Assembly (NCBI RefSeq): GCF_014655715.1
Contig: NZ_BNBM01000013.1
Coordinates: 155,854 to 219,853 of the forward strand
Source: Streptomyces lanatus
GTDB lineage: Bacteria > Actinomycetota > Actinomycetes > Streptomycetales > Streptomycetaceae
DNA length: 64,000 bases
Direction of reading: 5' to 3'
The notes under the pieces are model-generated. The model had not been told where the DNA came from. It was given only the letters and a program-made list of their open reading frames with translations, and made no database searches. The position numbers were made by a program, and so were the translations under genes. Positions 15,843 to 23,568 of the stretch are shown here, in pieces; the first letter of the stretch is position 1; every line of letters begins with the position of its first letter.

Positions 15843-17179
15843 CCGACCCCGCCATCGACGCCGACGCGCTCCACATCGACGCCGAATCGCTCCGCGAGCG
15901 GGCGCTGACCACCCTCACCACCGCCCGTGCCCGCACGACCCTGCTCACCTCCTGCGTCGAGGACCCGGACCTCACCGCCCAGCACTCGCCGCTGATGTCG
16001 CCGCTGGTGTGGGACCTGGCGCACATCGGCAACCAGGAGGAGATGTGGCTCCTGCGGGCGGTCGCCGGACGGGAGGCGATGCGGCCCGAGATCGACGGCC
16101 TGTACGACGCCTTCGAGCACCCGCGGGCCGCGCGCCCCTCGCTGCCGCTGCTGCCGCCCGCCGAGGCCCGGCACTACGCCTCCGAGGTGCGCGGCCGGGT
16201 CCTGGACATCCTGGAGAGCACCGCGTTCCACGGGACGCGGCTGACCGAGGCGGGCTTCGCCTTCGGGATGATCGCCCAGCATGAGCAGCAGCACGACGAG
16301 ACGATGCTGATCACGCATCAGCTCCGCAAGGGCCCGCAGGCCCTGACCGCCCCGGACCCGGACCCGGTGCCCCTGTTCACGGGACCATCCGAAGTCCTGG
16401 TCCCCGGCGGCCCGTTCACGATGGGCACGTCCACCGAACCCTGGGCGCTGGACAATGAACGCCCGGCGCACGGGCGTTCATTGCCGGCGTTCTACCTGGA
16501 CACCACGCCGGTCACGAACGCCGCGTACCAGGCGTTCATCGAGGACGGCGGCTATGACACCGAGCGCTGGTGGACGCCGGAGGGCTGGGCGCACATCCGG
16601 CAGCACTCCATCCACGCGCCGCTGTTCTGGAGCCGGGACGGCGGACAGTGGCTGCGGCGCCGCTTCGGCGTCACCGAGGTCGTGCCGCCCGACGAGCCGG
16701 TGCTGCATGTGTGCTGGTACGAGGCCGACGCCTACGCCCGCTGGGCCGGCCGACGGCTGCCCACCGAGGCCGAGTGGGAGAAGGCGGCCCGACACGACCC
16801 GGCGACCGGCCGCTCGACACGCTACCCGTGGGGCGACGCCGATCCCGCGCCGGAGCACGCGAACCTGGGCCAGCGCCATCTGCGGCCGGCACCGGCCGGA
16901 AGCTACCCGGCGGGCGAATCACCGCTCGGCATACGACAGTTGATCGGTGACGTCTGGGAGTGGACGTCGAGCGACCTCGAACCGTACCCGGGGTTCCAGG
17001 CGTTCCCGTACAAGGAGTACTCGGAGGTGTTCTTCGGGCCCGAGTACAAGGTGCTGCGCGGCGGTTCGTTCGCCGTGGACGCGGTGGCCTGCCGGGGCAC
17101 GTTCCGCAACTGGGACTATCCGATCCGGCGGCAGATCTTCTCCGGGTTCCGCACGGCCCGCTCCGCGGGGGACGTCTGA
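15839..17179 (+). CDS. egtB: Iron-dependent sulfoxide synthase EgtB
   Basis: 446 residues: an N-terminal DinB-like domain followed by an FGE-sulfatase (C-type lectin-like) domain. The three iron ligands are visible as His62 (LAHIGNQEE) and His148/His152 (HEQQHDE). The C-terminal part has GGPFTMGTS, RLPTEAEWEKAARH and DVWEWTSSD. Couples gamma-glutamylcysteine to hercynine using O2. Start and stop overlap egtA and egtC by ATGA-type junctions, ensuring coupled translation. Confidence 0.96.
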   Translation: MTDPAIDADALHIDAESLRERALTTLTTARARTTLLTSCVEDPDLTAQHSPLMSPLVWDLAHIGNQEEMWLLRAVAGREAMRPEIDGLYDAFEHPRAARPSLPLLPPAEARHYASEVRGRVLDILESTAFHGTRLTEAGFAFGMIAQHEQQHDETMLITHQLRKGPQALTAPDPDPVPLFTGPSEVLVPGGPFTMGTSTEPWALDNERPAHGRSLPAFYLDTTPVTNAAYQAFIEDGGYDTERWWTPEGWAHIRQHSIHAPLFWSRDGGQWLRRRFGVTEVVPPDEPVLHVCWYEADAYARWAGRRLPTEAEWEKAARHDPATGRSTRYPWGDADPAPEHANLGQRHLRPAPAGSYPAGESPLGIRQLIGDVWEWTSSDLEPYPGFQAFPYKEYSEVFFGPEYKVLRGGSFAVDAVACRGTFRNWDYPIRRQIFSGFRTARSAGDV

Positions 17180-17961
17180 TGTGCCGTCACCTCGCGTACG
17201 TGGGCCCCGAGGAGCCCCTCGGCGGGCTCCTGGTTGAGCCCCCGCACGGCCTGTACCGCCAGTCGTGGGCGCCACGGCAGCAGCGGTACGGGACGGTCAA
17301 CGCCGATGGTTTCGGGGTCGGTTGGTACGCCGAGGGCGATCCGGTTCCGGCCCGCTACCGGCGGGCCGGGCCCATCTGGGCGGATCTGTCCTTCGCCGAT
17401 CTCGCCCGGGTCGTCCGCAGCACCGCGCTGCTCGCCGCCGTACGGGACGCGACGGTGGCGGGCGCCGACGGGGAGGCCGCGGCGGCGCCGTTCGCCGCGG
17501 GACCCTGGCTGTTCAGCCACAACGGCGCGGTGAAGGGCTGGCCGGGCTCGATGGCCTCTCTCGCGCCCACGGTGGATGTGCTGTCCCTTGAGGCCCGCAA
17601 CGACTCGGCGTTCGTGTGGGCCCTGGTCCTGGCGCGGCTGCGCGGCGGCGACGAGGCGGGGCAGGCGCTGGCCGACACCGTCCTGGAGGTCGCCGAGGCG
17701 GCCCCCGACTCGCGGCTCAACCTCCTGCTCACCAACGGCGAGACGATCGCCGCGACGGCCTGGGGCGACACCCTCTGGTATCTCACCAGGCCCGGCGGCG
17801 GCACCGTCGTCGCGTCCGAGCCCTACGACGACGATCCGCACTGGCTTCAGGTCCCCGACCGCACCCTCCTCGCGGCGAGCCGCACCGACGTACTGCTCAC
17901 GCCGCTCAAGGAACCCTGCGACCCCCTGGCCCCCGCACCATCCAAGGAGCCCAGCACGTGA
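17179..17961 (+). CDS. egtC: Class II glutamine amidotransferase-like hydrolase EgtC
   Basis: 260 residues beginning MCRHLAYVG: after removal of Met the Cys becomes the N-terminal nucleophile of the Ntn-hydrolase fold. NADGFGVGWYAEG and FSHNGAVKGWPG are conserved glutaminase-loop segments. Removes the gamma-glutamyl group from the EgtB product. Lies between egtB and egtD with overlapping codons on both sides. Confidence 0.96.
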   Translation: MCRHLAYVGPEEPLGGLLVEPPHGLYRQSWAPRQQRYGTVNADGFGVGWYAEGDPVPARYRRAGPIWADLSFADLARVVRSTALLAAVRDATVAGADGEAAAAPFAAGPWLFSHNGAVKGWPGSMASLAPTVDVLSLEARNDSAFVWALVLARLRGGDEAGQALADTVLEVAEAAPDSRLNLLLTNGETIAATAWGDTLWYLTRPGGGTVVASEPYDDDPHWLQVPDRTLLAASRTDVLLTPLKEPCDPLAPAPSKEPST

Positions 17962-18920
17962 GTCCGTTCCTGATCACCCGCACCCTGCCCGAGGACGCCA
18001 CCGACGCGGCCCTGCGCACCGACGTCCTGAAGGGCCTGACGAGCACCCCCAAGACGCTGCCGCCGAAGTGGTTCTACGACGCCCATGGCAGCGAACTCTT
18101 CGAGAAGATCACCGAGTTGCCGGAGTACTACCCCACGCGCGCCGAGCGCGAGATCCTCATCGACCGGGCCGGCGACATCGCCGCCGCCACCGGCGCCCGT
18201 ACCCTGGTCGAACTGGGCTCCGGGTCCTCGGAGAAGACACGGCACCTGATCGACGCGCTGACCGGGCTGCACACGTATGTGCCGGTCGACGTCAGCGAGA
18301 GCGCGCTCACACAGGCTGGGGAGGCGCTCGTCCAGGAGCGGCCGGGGCTGGACGTGCACGCGCTGATCGCCGACTTCACCGCCGGGATGGAACTGCCGGA
18401 CACGCCGGGTCCGCGGCTGGTGGCGTTCCTCGGCGGCACCATCGGCAATCTGCTGCCCGTCGAGCGGGCCGCGTTCCTCGCCTCGGTGCGGGCGCTGCTG
18501 TCCCCCGGGGACGCGCTGCTGCTCGGCACCGACCTGGTGAAGGACGAGCGGGTCCTGGTAGAGGCATACGACGACGCGGCCGGGGTGACCGCCGCGTTCA
18601 ACAAGAACGTGCTGACCGTGATCGACCGGGAGCTGGGCGCCGACTTCGATCCGGACGTCTTCGAGCATGTTGCCCGCTGGGACGCGGACCACGAGTGGAT
18701 CGAGATGCGGCTGCGTTCCCGTACGGCGCACACGGTGAAGGTGCCCGCGCTCGATCTGGCCGTGGACTTCGCGGCGGGCGAGGAGATGCGCACCGAGGTG
18801 TCGGCGAAGTTCCGCGAGGAGGGAGTGCGCGCGGAACTGTCGGCGGCCGGGCTCGACCTGGCGCACTGGTGGACGGACGGTGAGGGCCGCTTCGCGCTGT
18901 CACTGAGCGTCGCACGCTGA
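17958..18920 (+). CDS. egtD: L-histidine N(alpha)-methyltransferase EgtD
   Basis: 320 residues, GTG start overlapping the egtC stop. Diagnostic blocks: PPKWFYDAHGSELFEKIT, ELPEYYPTRAEREIL, the SAM-binding LVELGSGSSEKTRHLID, and FLGGTIGNL. Trimethylates histidine to hercynine, the first committed step. The pathway's final C-S lyase EgtE is not adjacent; in streptomycetes it is often encoded elsewhere or replaced by another PLP enzyme. Confidence 0.97.
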   Translation: MSPFLITRTLPEDATDAALRTDVLKGLTSTPKTLPPKWFYDAHGSELFEKITELPEYYPTRAEREILIDRAGDIAAATGARTLVELGSGSSEKTRHLIDALTGLHTYVPVDVSESALTQAGEALVQERPGLDVHALIADFTAGMELPDTPGPRLVAFLGGTIGNLLPVERAAFLASVRALLSPGDALLLGTDLVKDERVLVEAYDDAAGVTAAFNKNVLTVIDRELGADFDPDVFEHVARWDADHEWIEMRLRSRTAHTVKVPALDLAVDFAAGEEMRTEVSAKFREEGVRAELSAAGLDLAHWWTDGEGRFALSLSVAR

Positions 18921-18936
18921 CCGACGGCTCGCGCGA

Positions 18937-18953
18937 TGCCCCGCCTTGGGGCA
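18937..18953. terminator. Short hairpin after egtD
   Basis: TGCCCC-GCCTT-GGGGCA lies 16 bases after the egtD stop and 34 bases before the dodecin start. No T-tract follows, so it may be a weak terminator or processing site separating egtABCD from the dodecin gene. Confidence 0.4.
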
Positions 18954-18986
18954 CGGTGGAGTGACGCGTGTGAGAGGAGCACCCAC

Positions 18987-19202
18987 ATGTCGAACCACAC
19001 CTACCGTGTGACGGACATCGTCGGCACCTCGCCCGAGGGCGTGGACCAGGCGATCCGCAACGGCATCGCGCGAGCCTCGCAGACCCTGCGGAACCTGGAC
19101 TGGTTCGAGGTGGTCGAGGTGCGTGGCCAGCTCGACGACGGTGACATCGCGCACTGGCAGGTGACCATGAAGGTCGGCTTCCGCCTGGACGAGTCCGAGT
19201 AG
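18987..19202 (+). CDS. Dodecin family flavin-binding protein
   Basis: 71 residues with the complete dodecin pattern: YRVTDIVGTSPEGVDQAIRNGIARASQTLRNLDWFEVVEVRG then a C-terminal strand WQVTMKVGFRLDE. Dodecins form twelve-subunit shells that store or buffer flavins or CoA; the Trp in NLDWFEV is the usual flavin-stacking residue. GAGGAGC lies 8 bases before ATG 18987. Converges on the HAD phosphatase gene. Confidence 0.95.
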   Translation: MSNHTYRVTDIVGTSPEGVDQAIRNGIARASQTLRNLDWFEVVEVRGQLDDGDIAHWQVTMKVGFRLDESE

Positions 19203-19215
19203 CCGGGCCGGCCGG

Positions 19216-19707
19216 TCAGGTCCGTCCCTCACTCTCCTGCGCCGACTTGAGCGCGGCGGAGGGTGTGGTCCAGCGTGCCCGTACGACTTTGAAGCCGGCC
19301 CGTTCGGCGTCCTCGCAGACCAGTTCGTCATCGTCCACCAGGACCCGGATCTCGCGGGTGCGGGCGAGGCGGCGCAGGATCTCCAGCTTGGTGCGCCGGG
19401 CGGGCCTGCGGTCGTCGTTGCGCCGCATGTGCACCCGCCCTTCGGGCAGGCCGTGCGTCGAGAGCCAGGCGAGGGTGTCGCGCCGGCAGCGCTCGGGCCG
19501 CCCGGTGAGATAGACGACCTCGCACTCCTCGGCGCTCTGCCGCGCCAGCGCGACCCCCTCCTCGATCGGCGGATCCTGCGGGGCGGCCGCGAAGAAGCCG
19601 TCCCAGTCCCGCGGCTTGCGCTCCAGGAAGCGCTGGCGGTGCGCCGTGTCGGCCAGGGTGTTGTCCAGGTCGAACACGGCGACGGGGCGCTTGTCGCTGT
19701 CAGTCAC
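19216..19707 (-). CDS. HAD-superfamily phosphatase, polynucleotide-kinase 3'-phosphatase-like
   Basis: About 163 residues. HAD motif I is AVFDLDNTLADT (DxDxT type), motif II CEVVYLTGRPE, and the acidic motif IV lies in IRVLVDDDELVCEDAERAG. The layout (short cap, RxR between) resembles the phosphatase half of T4 polynucleotide kinase and related acid phosphatases, so a phosphoester substrate such as a nucleotide or RNA end is plausible but not shown. GTG 19707 is chosen where the domain begins; the frame is open much further upstream without homology. Confidence 0.85.
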   Translation of the reverse strand: MTDSDKRPVAVFDLDNTLADTAHRQRFLERKPRDWDGFFAAAPQDPPIEEGVALARQSAEECEVVYLTGRPERCRRDTLAWLSTHGLPEGRVHMRRNDDRRPARRTKLEILRRLARTREIRVLVDDDELVCEDAERAGFKVVRARWTTPSAALKSAQESEGRT

Positions 19708-19815
19708 ATCTCTCACCCTAAGGGCGCCCTGAAGGGCCCGCGCACCCGGCAACCTCCGCGCGTCGGGCGGCCACTGCTGTGCGACACGGCAGGCAGGCGG
19801 AGGCGGGAGGCCCCG

Positions 19816-21039
19816 ATGTACGACTCGGTGAGCGGTGTGCGCCGTACGGCGAAATGGACGGCGGTGGCGGTGGGCGCGGCGCTGGTGGCGGTGCTGGGGA
19901 CGGCGGGTGAGGCGTCCGCGGCGACGACCCTGGTCGTGGCGGCGGACGGGAACGACTCGGCGCCGGGGACCGTGGACCGGCCGCTGCGGACCATCCAGCG
20001 GGCCGTGGACCTGGCGGGGCCCGGCGACACGATCGCCGTCCGCGGCGGCACCTACGCGCTCACCGACAACATCACCATCAGCACCTCGGGCACGGCCGCG
20101 CAGCCGATCACGCTCGGCGCCTATCAGGGTGAGCGCGTGGTGGTGGACGGCGAGGGGCTGCCCGCCAGTCATACGCCGGTCGGCGGCAGCATTCCGCGGG
20201 CCGAGCGCGGGGCGGTCCACATGGAGGCGTCGCACTGGCGGATCTCCGGGCTGGAGATCGTGCGCGGCCCGTATGGGATCTACTGCGACGGCTGCGACGG
20301 CAACGTCTTCTCCCGGCTTTCCACACACGACAATTACGAATCGGGCTTCCAGCTCCAGGGATCATCCAGCGACAACCAGATCCTGAATCTGGACAGTTAC
20401 GGCAATCGCGACCCCCGCAAGAACGGCGAGAGCGCCGACGGCCTGGCCGTCAAGGAGGGCAGTGGAACGGGCAACGTGGTGCGCGGTGCCCGGTTGTGGA
20501 ACAACGTCGACGACGGTTTCGACGCCTGGAAGTTCACCTCGCCGATTCTCATCGAGAACACGATCTCGTACGGCAACGGCTTCAACCGCTGGAACTTCCC
20601 GGACTTCGCGGGGGATGGCAATGGCTTCAAGATGGGCGGCGGCAGTCCGGCCCCGGCGGTGGGGCACATGCTGCGCAACACGATCGCGTTCCGGAACGCG
20701 GCGCACGGCGTCACGGACAACGGCAATCCCGGCCCGCTGAAGCTGACCCGCAACACGACCTGGGCCAACGCCCGCACCGGCTTCGACGCCGACACGGCGG
20801 GCGGCGCGGCCAGCCTGACCGTCAATCTGTCCGTCGCCGACGCACGCGCGGCGGCCGTGGGCGCGGGTACGGTCTCCAGCGGCAACTCCTGGGATCTGGG
20901 CGGTACATGGGACGCGTCGTCGGTGCTGAGCACCGATCCCGAGCCTCTCACCGGGCCGCGCACAGCCGACGGTTCCCTGCCGTCGGCGAGGAGCTTCCTG
21001 GTGCCGCGGGGCGGCGCGGACATCGGCGCCCGGTTTTGA
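19816..21039 (+). CDS. Secreted right-handed beta-helix protein, PL9-type pectate lyase
   Basis: 407 residues with a Sec-type signal (KWTAVAVGAALVAVLGTAG, cleavage near EASAATT). The parallel beta-helix includes SADGLAVKEGSG, NNVDDGFDAWKF and GDGNGFKMGG. Asp208, Asp232, Asp233, Asp236 and Lys272 are spaced exactly like the calcium-site aspartates and catalytic lysine I recall for family PL9 Pel9A (209, 233, 234, 237, 273). Expected to cleave pectate outside the cell with Ca2+. ATG 19816 has GGGAGG upstream. Confidence 0.9.
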   Translation: MYDSVSGVRRTAKWTAVAVGAALVAVLGTAGEASAATTLVVAADGNDSAPGTVDRPLRTIQRAVDLAGPGDTIAVRGGTYALTDNITISTSGTAAQPITLGAYQGERVVVDGEGLPASHTPVGGSIPRAERGAVHMEASHWRISGLEIVRGPYGIYCDGCDGNVFSRLSTHDNYESGFQLQGSSSDNQILNLDSYGNRDPRKNGESADGLAVKEGSGTGNVVRGARLWNNVDDGFDAWKFTSPILIENTISYGNGFNRWNFPDFAGDGNGFKMGGGSPAPAVGHMLRNTIAFRNAAHGVTDNGNPGPLKLTRNTTWANARTGFDADTAGGAASLTVNLSVADARAAAVGAGTVSSGNSWDLGGTWDASSVLSTDPEPLTGPRTADGSLPSARSFLVPRGGADIGARF

Positions 21040-21288
21040 GACAGACCAACCGAAAGCCGTGGTCCGGACTAATTCCGGGAGGGCCCATTTCTGCAGGCCA
21101 AAGAAGATCGTAGATATATCATGAGGGGCATGAACGCGCCACCAGTGGTGCGCAATTCACTGCGCCGGTTGATTGTTCAATGACGGCGCTGACATACTCC
21201 GGCTTCCGGCTTTCGCCGCCCTCCCCCCGTCCCCTCCAGCCCGCACCCACCAGTGTGTTCGGCATGACGCAGCGAAGAAGGTGCGCCT
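21040..21288. other. Intergenic region before the DUF485/symporter operon
   Basis: 249 bases, locally AT-richer (for example the stretch around 21108-21122), probably holding the promoter for the operon starting at 21289. No clear -35/-10 pair, terminator or RNA gene is evident to me. Confidence 0.4.
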
Positions 21289-21708
21289 GTGCCCGAGTTT
21301 TCACCTTGGCACGACAATTCCCTCACATACGGGTCGCAGAATAACGCGCCTGCCCCGCCCAAACGCATATCTGAAGACCCGGAATTTCACTCACTGCGCC
21401 GCGCTCAGCGCAGGTTCGGTGTCCGTGCGACGCTTCTGTCGGTCGGCGGATTCCTGCTGTACGTACTGCTCTCGCACTCCGTGCCCGGCCTGATGAACCA
21501 GCGCCTGGCCGGCGAGTTCACGCTGGGCCTGGCCCTGGGCCTCGGGCAGTTCGTCGTGATGGGCGTGACCGCCTGGTGCTACGTACGGCACATGCGCACC
21601 CGGGTCGACCCGCTCGCCCGCGGCCTCGGCTCACGGATGCACCAGCAGGAGGCGGGCTCCCGCGCCGCCGCACCGCACGACGGCTCCAGGGGGTACCCCA
21701 CGTGGTGA
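21289..21708 (+). CDS. DUF485 (YjcH-like) small membrane protein
   Basis: 139 residues with two membrane helices (ATLLSVGGFLLYVLLSHSV and LALGLGQFVVMGVTAWCY) and the conserved DUF485 start FHSLRRAQRRFG. DUF485 proteins are typically co-encoded with ActP-type sodium/monocarboxylate symporters, as here. GTG start preceded by AAGGTG. The C-terminus runs through a GGGGTACCCC palindrome (21690-21699), and the stop overlaps the symporter start. Confidence 0.9.
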   Translation: MPEFSPWHDNSLTYGSQNNAPAPPKRISEDPEFHSLRRAQRRFGVRATLLSVGGFLLYVLLSHSVPGLMNQRLAGEFTLGLALGLGQFVVMGVTAWCYVRHMRTRVDPLARGLGSRMHQQEAGSRAAAPHDGSRGYPTW

Positions 21709-23306
21709 CCATGTCCGCAGGCATCGTCGACAGGTTCAGCCTGCAACTGACGTTCGTGCTGTTCCTGTCGGTGGTCGTGGTCACGCTGTTCATGGCGCTG
21801 CTGACGGCCCCTCAGCGCGACGAGATCAGCGAGTTCTACCTCGGCAACCGCACCATGTCGCCGCTGCGCAACGGCCTCGCGATGTGCGGGGACTATCTGT
21901 CGGCCGCGACCCTGCTGGGCAGCACCGGCCTGGTGGCGCTCAACGGGTACGACGGACTGCTGTACCTCGGCGGCACCGTGGTCGCCTGGATGATGGTGCT
22001 GCTGCTGATCGCCGAACCCCTGCGCCGCGCGGGCAGGTTCACCCTCGGCGACACCCTCGCCCTGCGCCTGACCCGGCTGCAACGACCGGCCCGGCTCGCC
22101 CTCGCCGTGTGCACCCTGGTCATCACGACCCTCTATCTGGTCGCCCAACTGGTCGGCAGCATCGCCCTGTTGACCCAGTTCACCGGCGAGCCCGGCGCCG
22201 CCACCCGCACTCTGTGCGTGATCGTGATCGGCACCGTCGTCATCGTGTACGCGGCCATCGGCGGCGCGCCCGGCGCCACGGTCATCCAGATCATCAAGGC
22301 CGTGATGCTGATCGCGGGCGTGACGGTCACCGCGGTCATGGTGCTCAACCACTACGACTGGAACCCGAACGCCCTGCTGTCCGCCGCCGCGAACCACAGC
22401 GGCACCGGCACACAGTTCCTCGAACCAGGACTGCGGTACGGCGTCAGCACCACCAGCAAGATCGACTTCTTCAGCCTGGAACTGGCGATCGTCCTCGGCC
22501 TCGCCGCCCTCCCCCACGTACTGATGCGCCTGCTCGCCCCGCGCAAGGTCGACGTGCTGCGCTCCTCCGTCGTCTGGGCGGTGGGACTGGTCGGCCTGGT
22601 GTGCCTGGCGGCCGGGGTCCTCGGCCTCGGCGCCACCGCCGTCGTCGGCCGGGACACCATCGCGAACACGGACCACAAGGGCGACTCCGCCGTCCTGCTG
22701 CTGGCCAACGCCCTCGGCGGCGGCATCCTCACCGCCCTGCTGTCCTGCCTCGCCTTCGTCACCCTGCTCGCGGTGGCGGCCGGCCTCACCCTCGCCGCCG
22801 CCACGTCCCTCGCCCACGACCTGTACGGCGAGGTGATCCGCAAGGGACGCGCGAGCGAGACCGAGGAGCTGATGGTCGCCCGGCTGTCCGCGGTCGTGAT
22901 CGGCGTCCTCGCGATGATGCTCGCCCTGGTCTCCTGGGGCGCCAACACCGCCACGCTCGCCTTCCTCGCCTTCGCCATCGCGGCGTCCGCGATCCTGCCG
23001 ACGATCGTGTACACCCTCTTCTGGCGCCGCTTCACCGGCCAGGGCGCGCTGCTCAGCCTCTGGGGCGGACTGGCCTGCTCGGTGCTGCTGGTGCTGTTCT
23101 CCCCGGTGGTCTCCTCGACGCCGGGCTCCTTCTACCCGGAGTCCGACTTCGCCTGGTTCCCGCTGCAGAACCCGGGCATCGTCTCGATCCCGGCGGGCTT
23201 CCTCCTCGGCTGGCTCGGCACGGTGCTGAGCGAACGGCGGCACCCCCAGGAGGACGCCGCCTATGCCGACTTCGAAGTGCGGATGCTGGTGGGCGCCAAG
23301 GAGTGA
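21705..23306 (+). CDS. Sodium/solute symporter family transporter (acetate/monocarboxylate ActP-like)
   Basis: About 533 residues with some thirteen membrane helices. SSS features: FYLGNRTMSPLRNGLAMCGDYLSAATLLG near the N-terminus, PHVLMRLLAPRKVDVLRSS and AAATSLAHDLYGEV. Likely imports acetate, propionate or pyruvate with Na+. The GTG at 21705 overlaps the DUF485 stop; ATG 21711 is equally possible. The operon with DUF485 matches the yjcH-actP arrangement known from Escherichia coli. Confidence 0.93.
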   Translation: MTMSAGIVDRFSLQLTFVLFLSVVVVTLFMALLTAPQRDEISEFYLGNRTMSPLRNGLAMCGDYLSAATLLGSTGLVALNGYDGLLYLGGTVVAWMMVLLLIAEPLRRAGRFTLGDTLALRLTRLQRPARLALAVCTLVITTLYLVAQLVGSIALLTQFTGEPGAATRTLCVIVIGTVVIVYAAIGGAPGATVIQIIKAVMLIAGVTVTAVMVLNHYDWNPNALLSAAANHSGTGTQFLEPGLRYGVSTTSKIDFFSLELAIVLGLAALPHVLMRLLAPRKVDVLRSSVVWAVGLVGLVCLAAGVLGLGATAVVGRDTIANTDHKGDSAVLLLANALGGGILTALLSCLAFVTLLAVAAGLTLAAATSLAHDLYGEVIRKGRASETEELMVARLSAVVIGVLAMMLALVSWGANTATLAFLAFAIAASAILPTIVYTLFWRRFTGQGALLSLWGGLACSVLLVLFSPVVSSTPGSFYPESDFAWFPLQNPGIVSIPAGFLLGWLGTVLSERRHPQEDAAYADFEVRMLVGAKE

Positions 23307-23332
23307 GCCCTCCGAGGGACCCGGCGGGCAAT

Positions 23333-23353
23333 TGTTAATGGGATCCATTTTCA
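23333..23353. promoter_or_regulatory. Zur-type operator upstream of the L32 paralogue
   Basis: TGTTAATG, spacer GGATC, CATTTTCA form an imperfect 21-bp palindrome; read on the minus strand it starts TGAAAATG, the half-site of actinobacterial Zur boxes. It overlaps the only plausible promoter (TTGTTA around 23332-23337) for the zinc-free L32 and COG0523 GTPase genes, both classical Zur targets, so repression by zinc-loaded Zur is expected. Confidence 0.8.
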
Positions 23354-23361
23354 TGTAGCGT

Positions 23362-23383
23362 CCTCGGTGTTCATTCACCGAGG
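23362..23383 (+). promoter_or_regulatory. Leader hairpin overlapping the L32 ribosome binding site
   Basis: CCTCGGTG-TTCATT-CACCGAGG is a perfect 8-bp stem whose right arm takes in the first bases of the AGGAGG Shine-Dalgarno (23381-23386) of the L32 gene. It could limit translation or stabilise the 5' end. Regulation is inference. Confidence 0.5.
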
Positions 23384-23391
23384 AGGTCCCC

Positions 23392-23562
23392 ATGGCTGTC
23401 CCCAAGCGGAAGATGTCCCGCAGCAACACCCGCCACCGCCGCGCCCAGTGGAAGGCCGCCACGCCGTCGCTCGTCCCCGTGACGATCGACGGCGTACGCC
23501 ATCTCGTACCGCAGCACCTGGTCAGGGCCTACGAGCGCGGGCTGCTGCGCCCGGAGGGCTGA
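23392..23562 (+). CDS. rpmF: 50S ribosomal protein L32, zinc-independent (cysteine-free) paralogue
   Basis: 56 residues: MAVPKRKMSRSNTRHRRAQW followed by a basic tail ending RGLLRPEG. It has the L32 N-terminus but none of the four cysteines that hold zinc in the standard protein, so it is the C-minus form made under zinc starvation to free zinc from ribosomes. AGGAGG lies 5 bases before the ATG. A Zur box precedes it and a COG0523 GTPase starts 6 bases after its stop, consistent with a zinc-starvation operon. Confidence 0.93.
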   Translation: MAVPKRKMSRSNTRHRRAQWKAATPSLVPVTIDGVRHLVPQHLVRAYERGLLRPEG

Positions 23563-23568
23563 CCGCGG

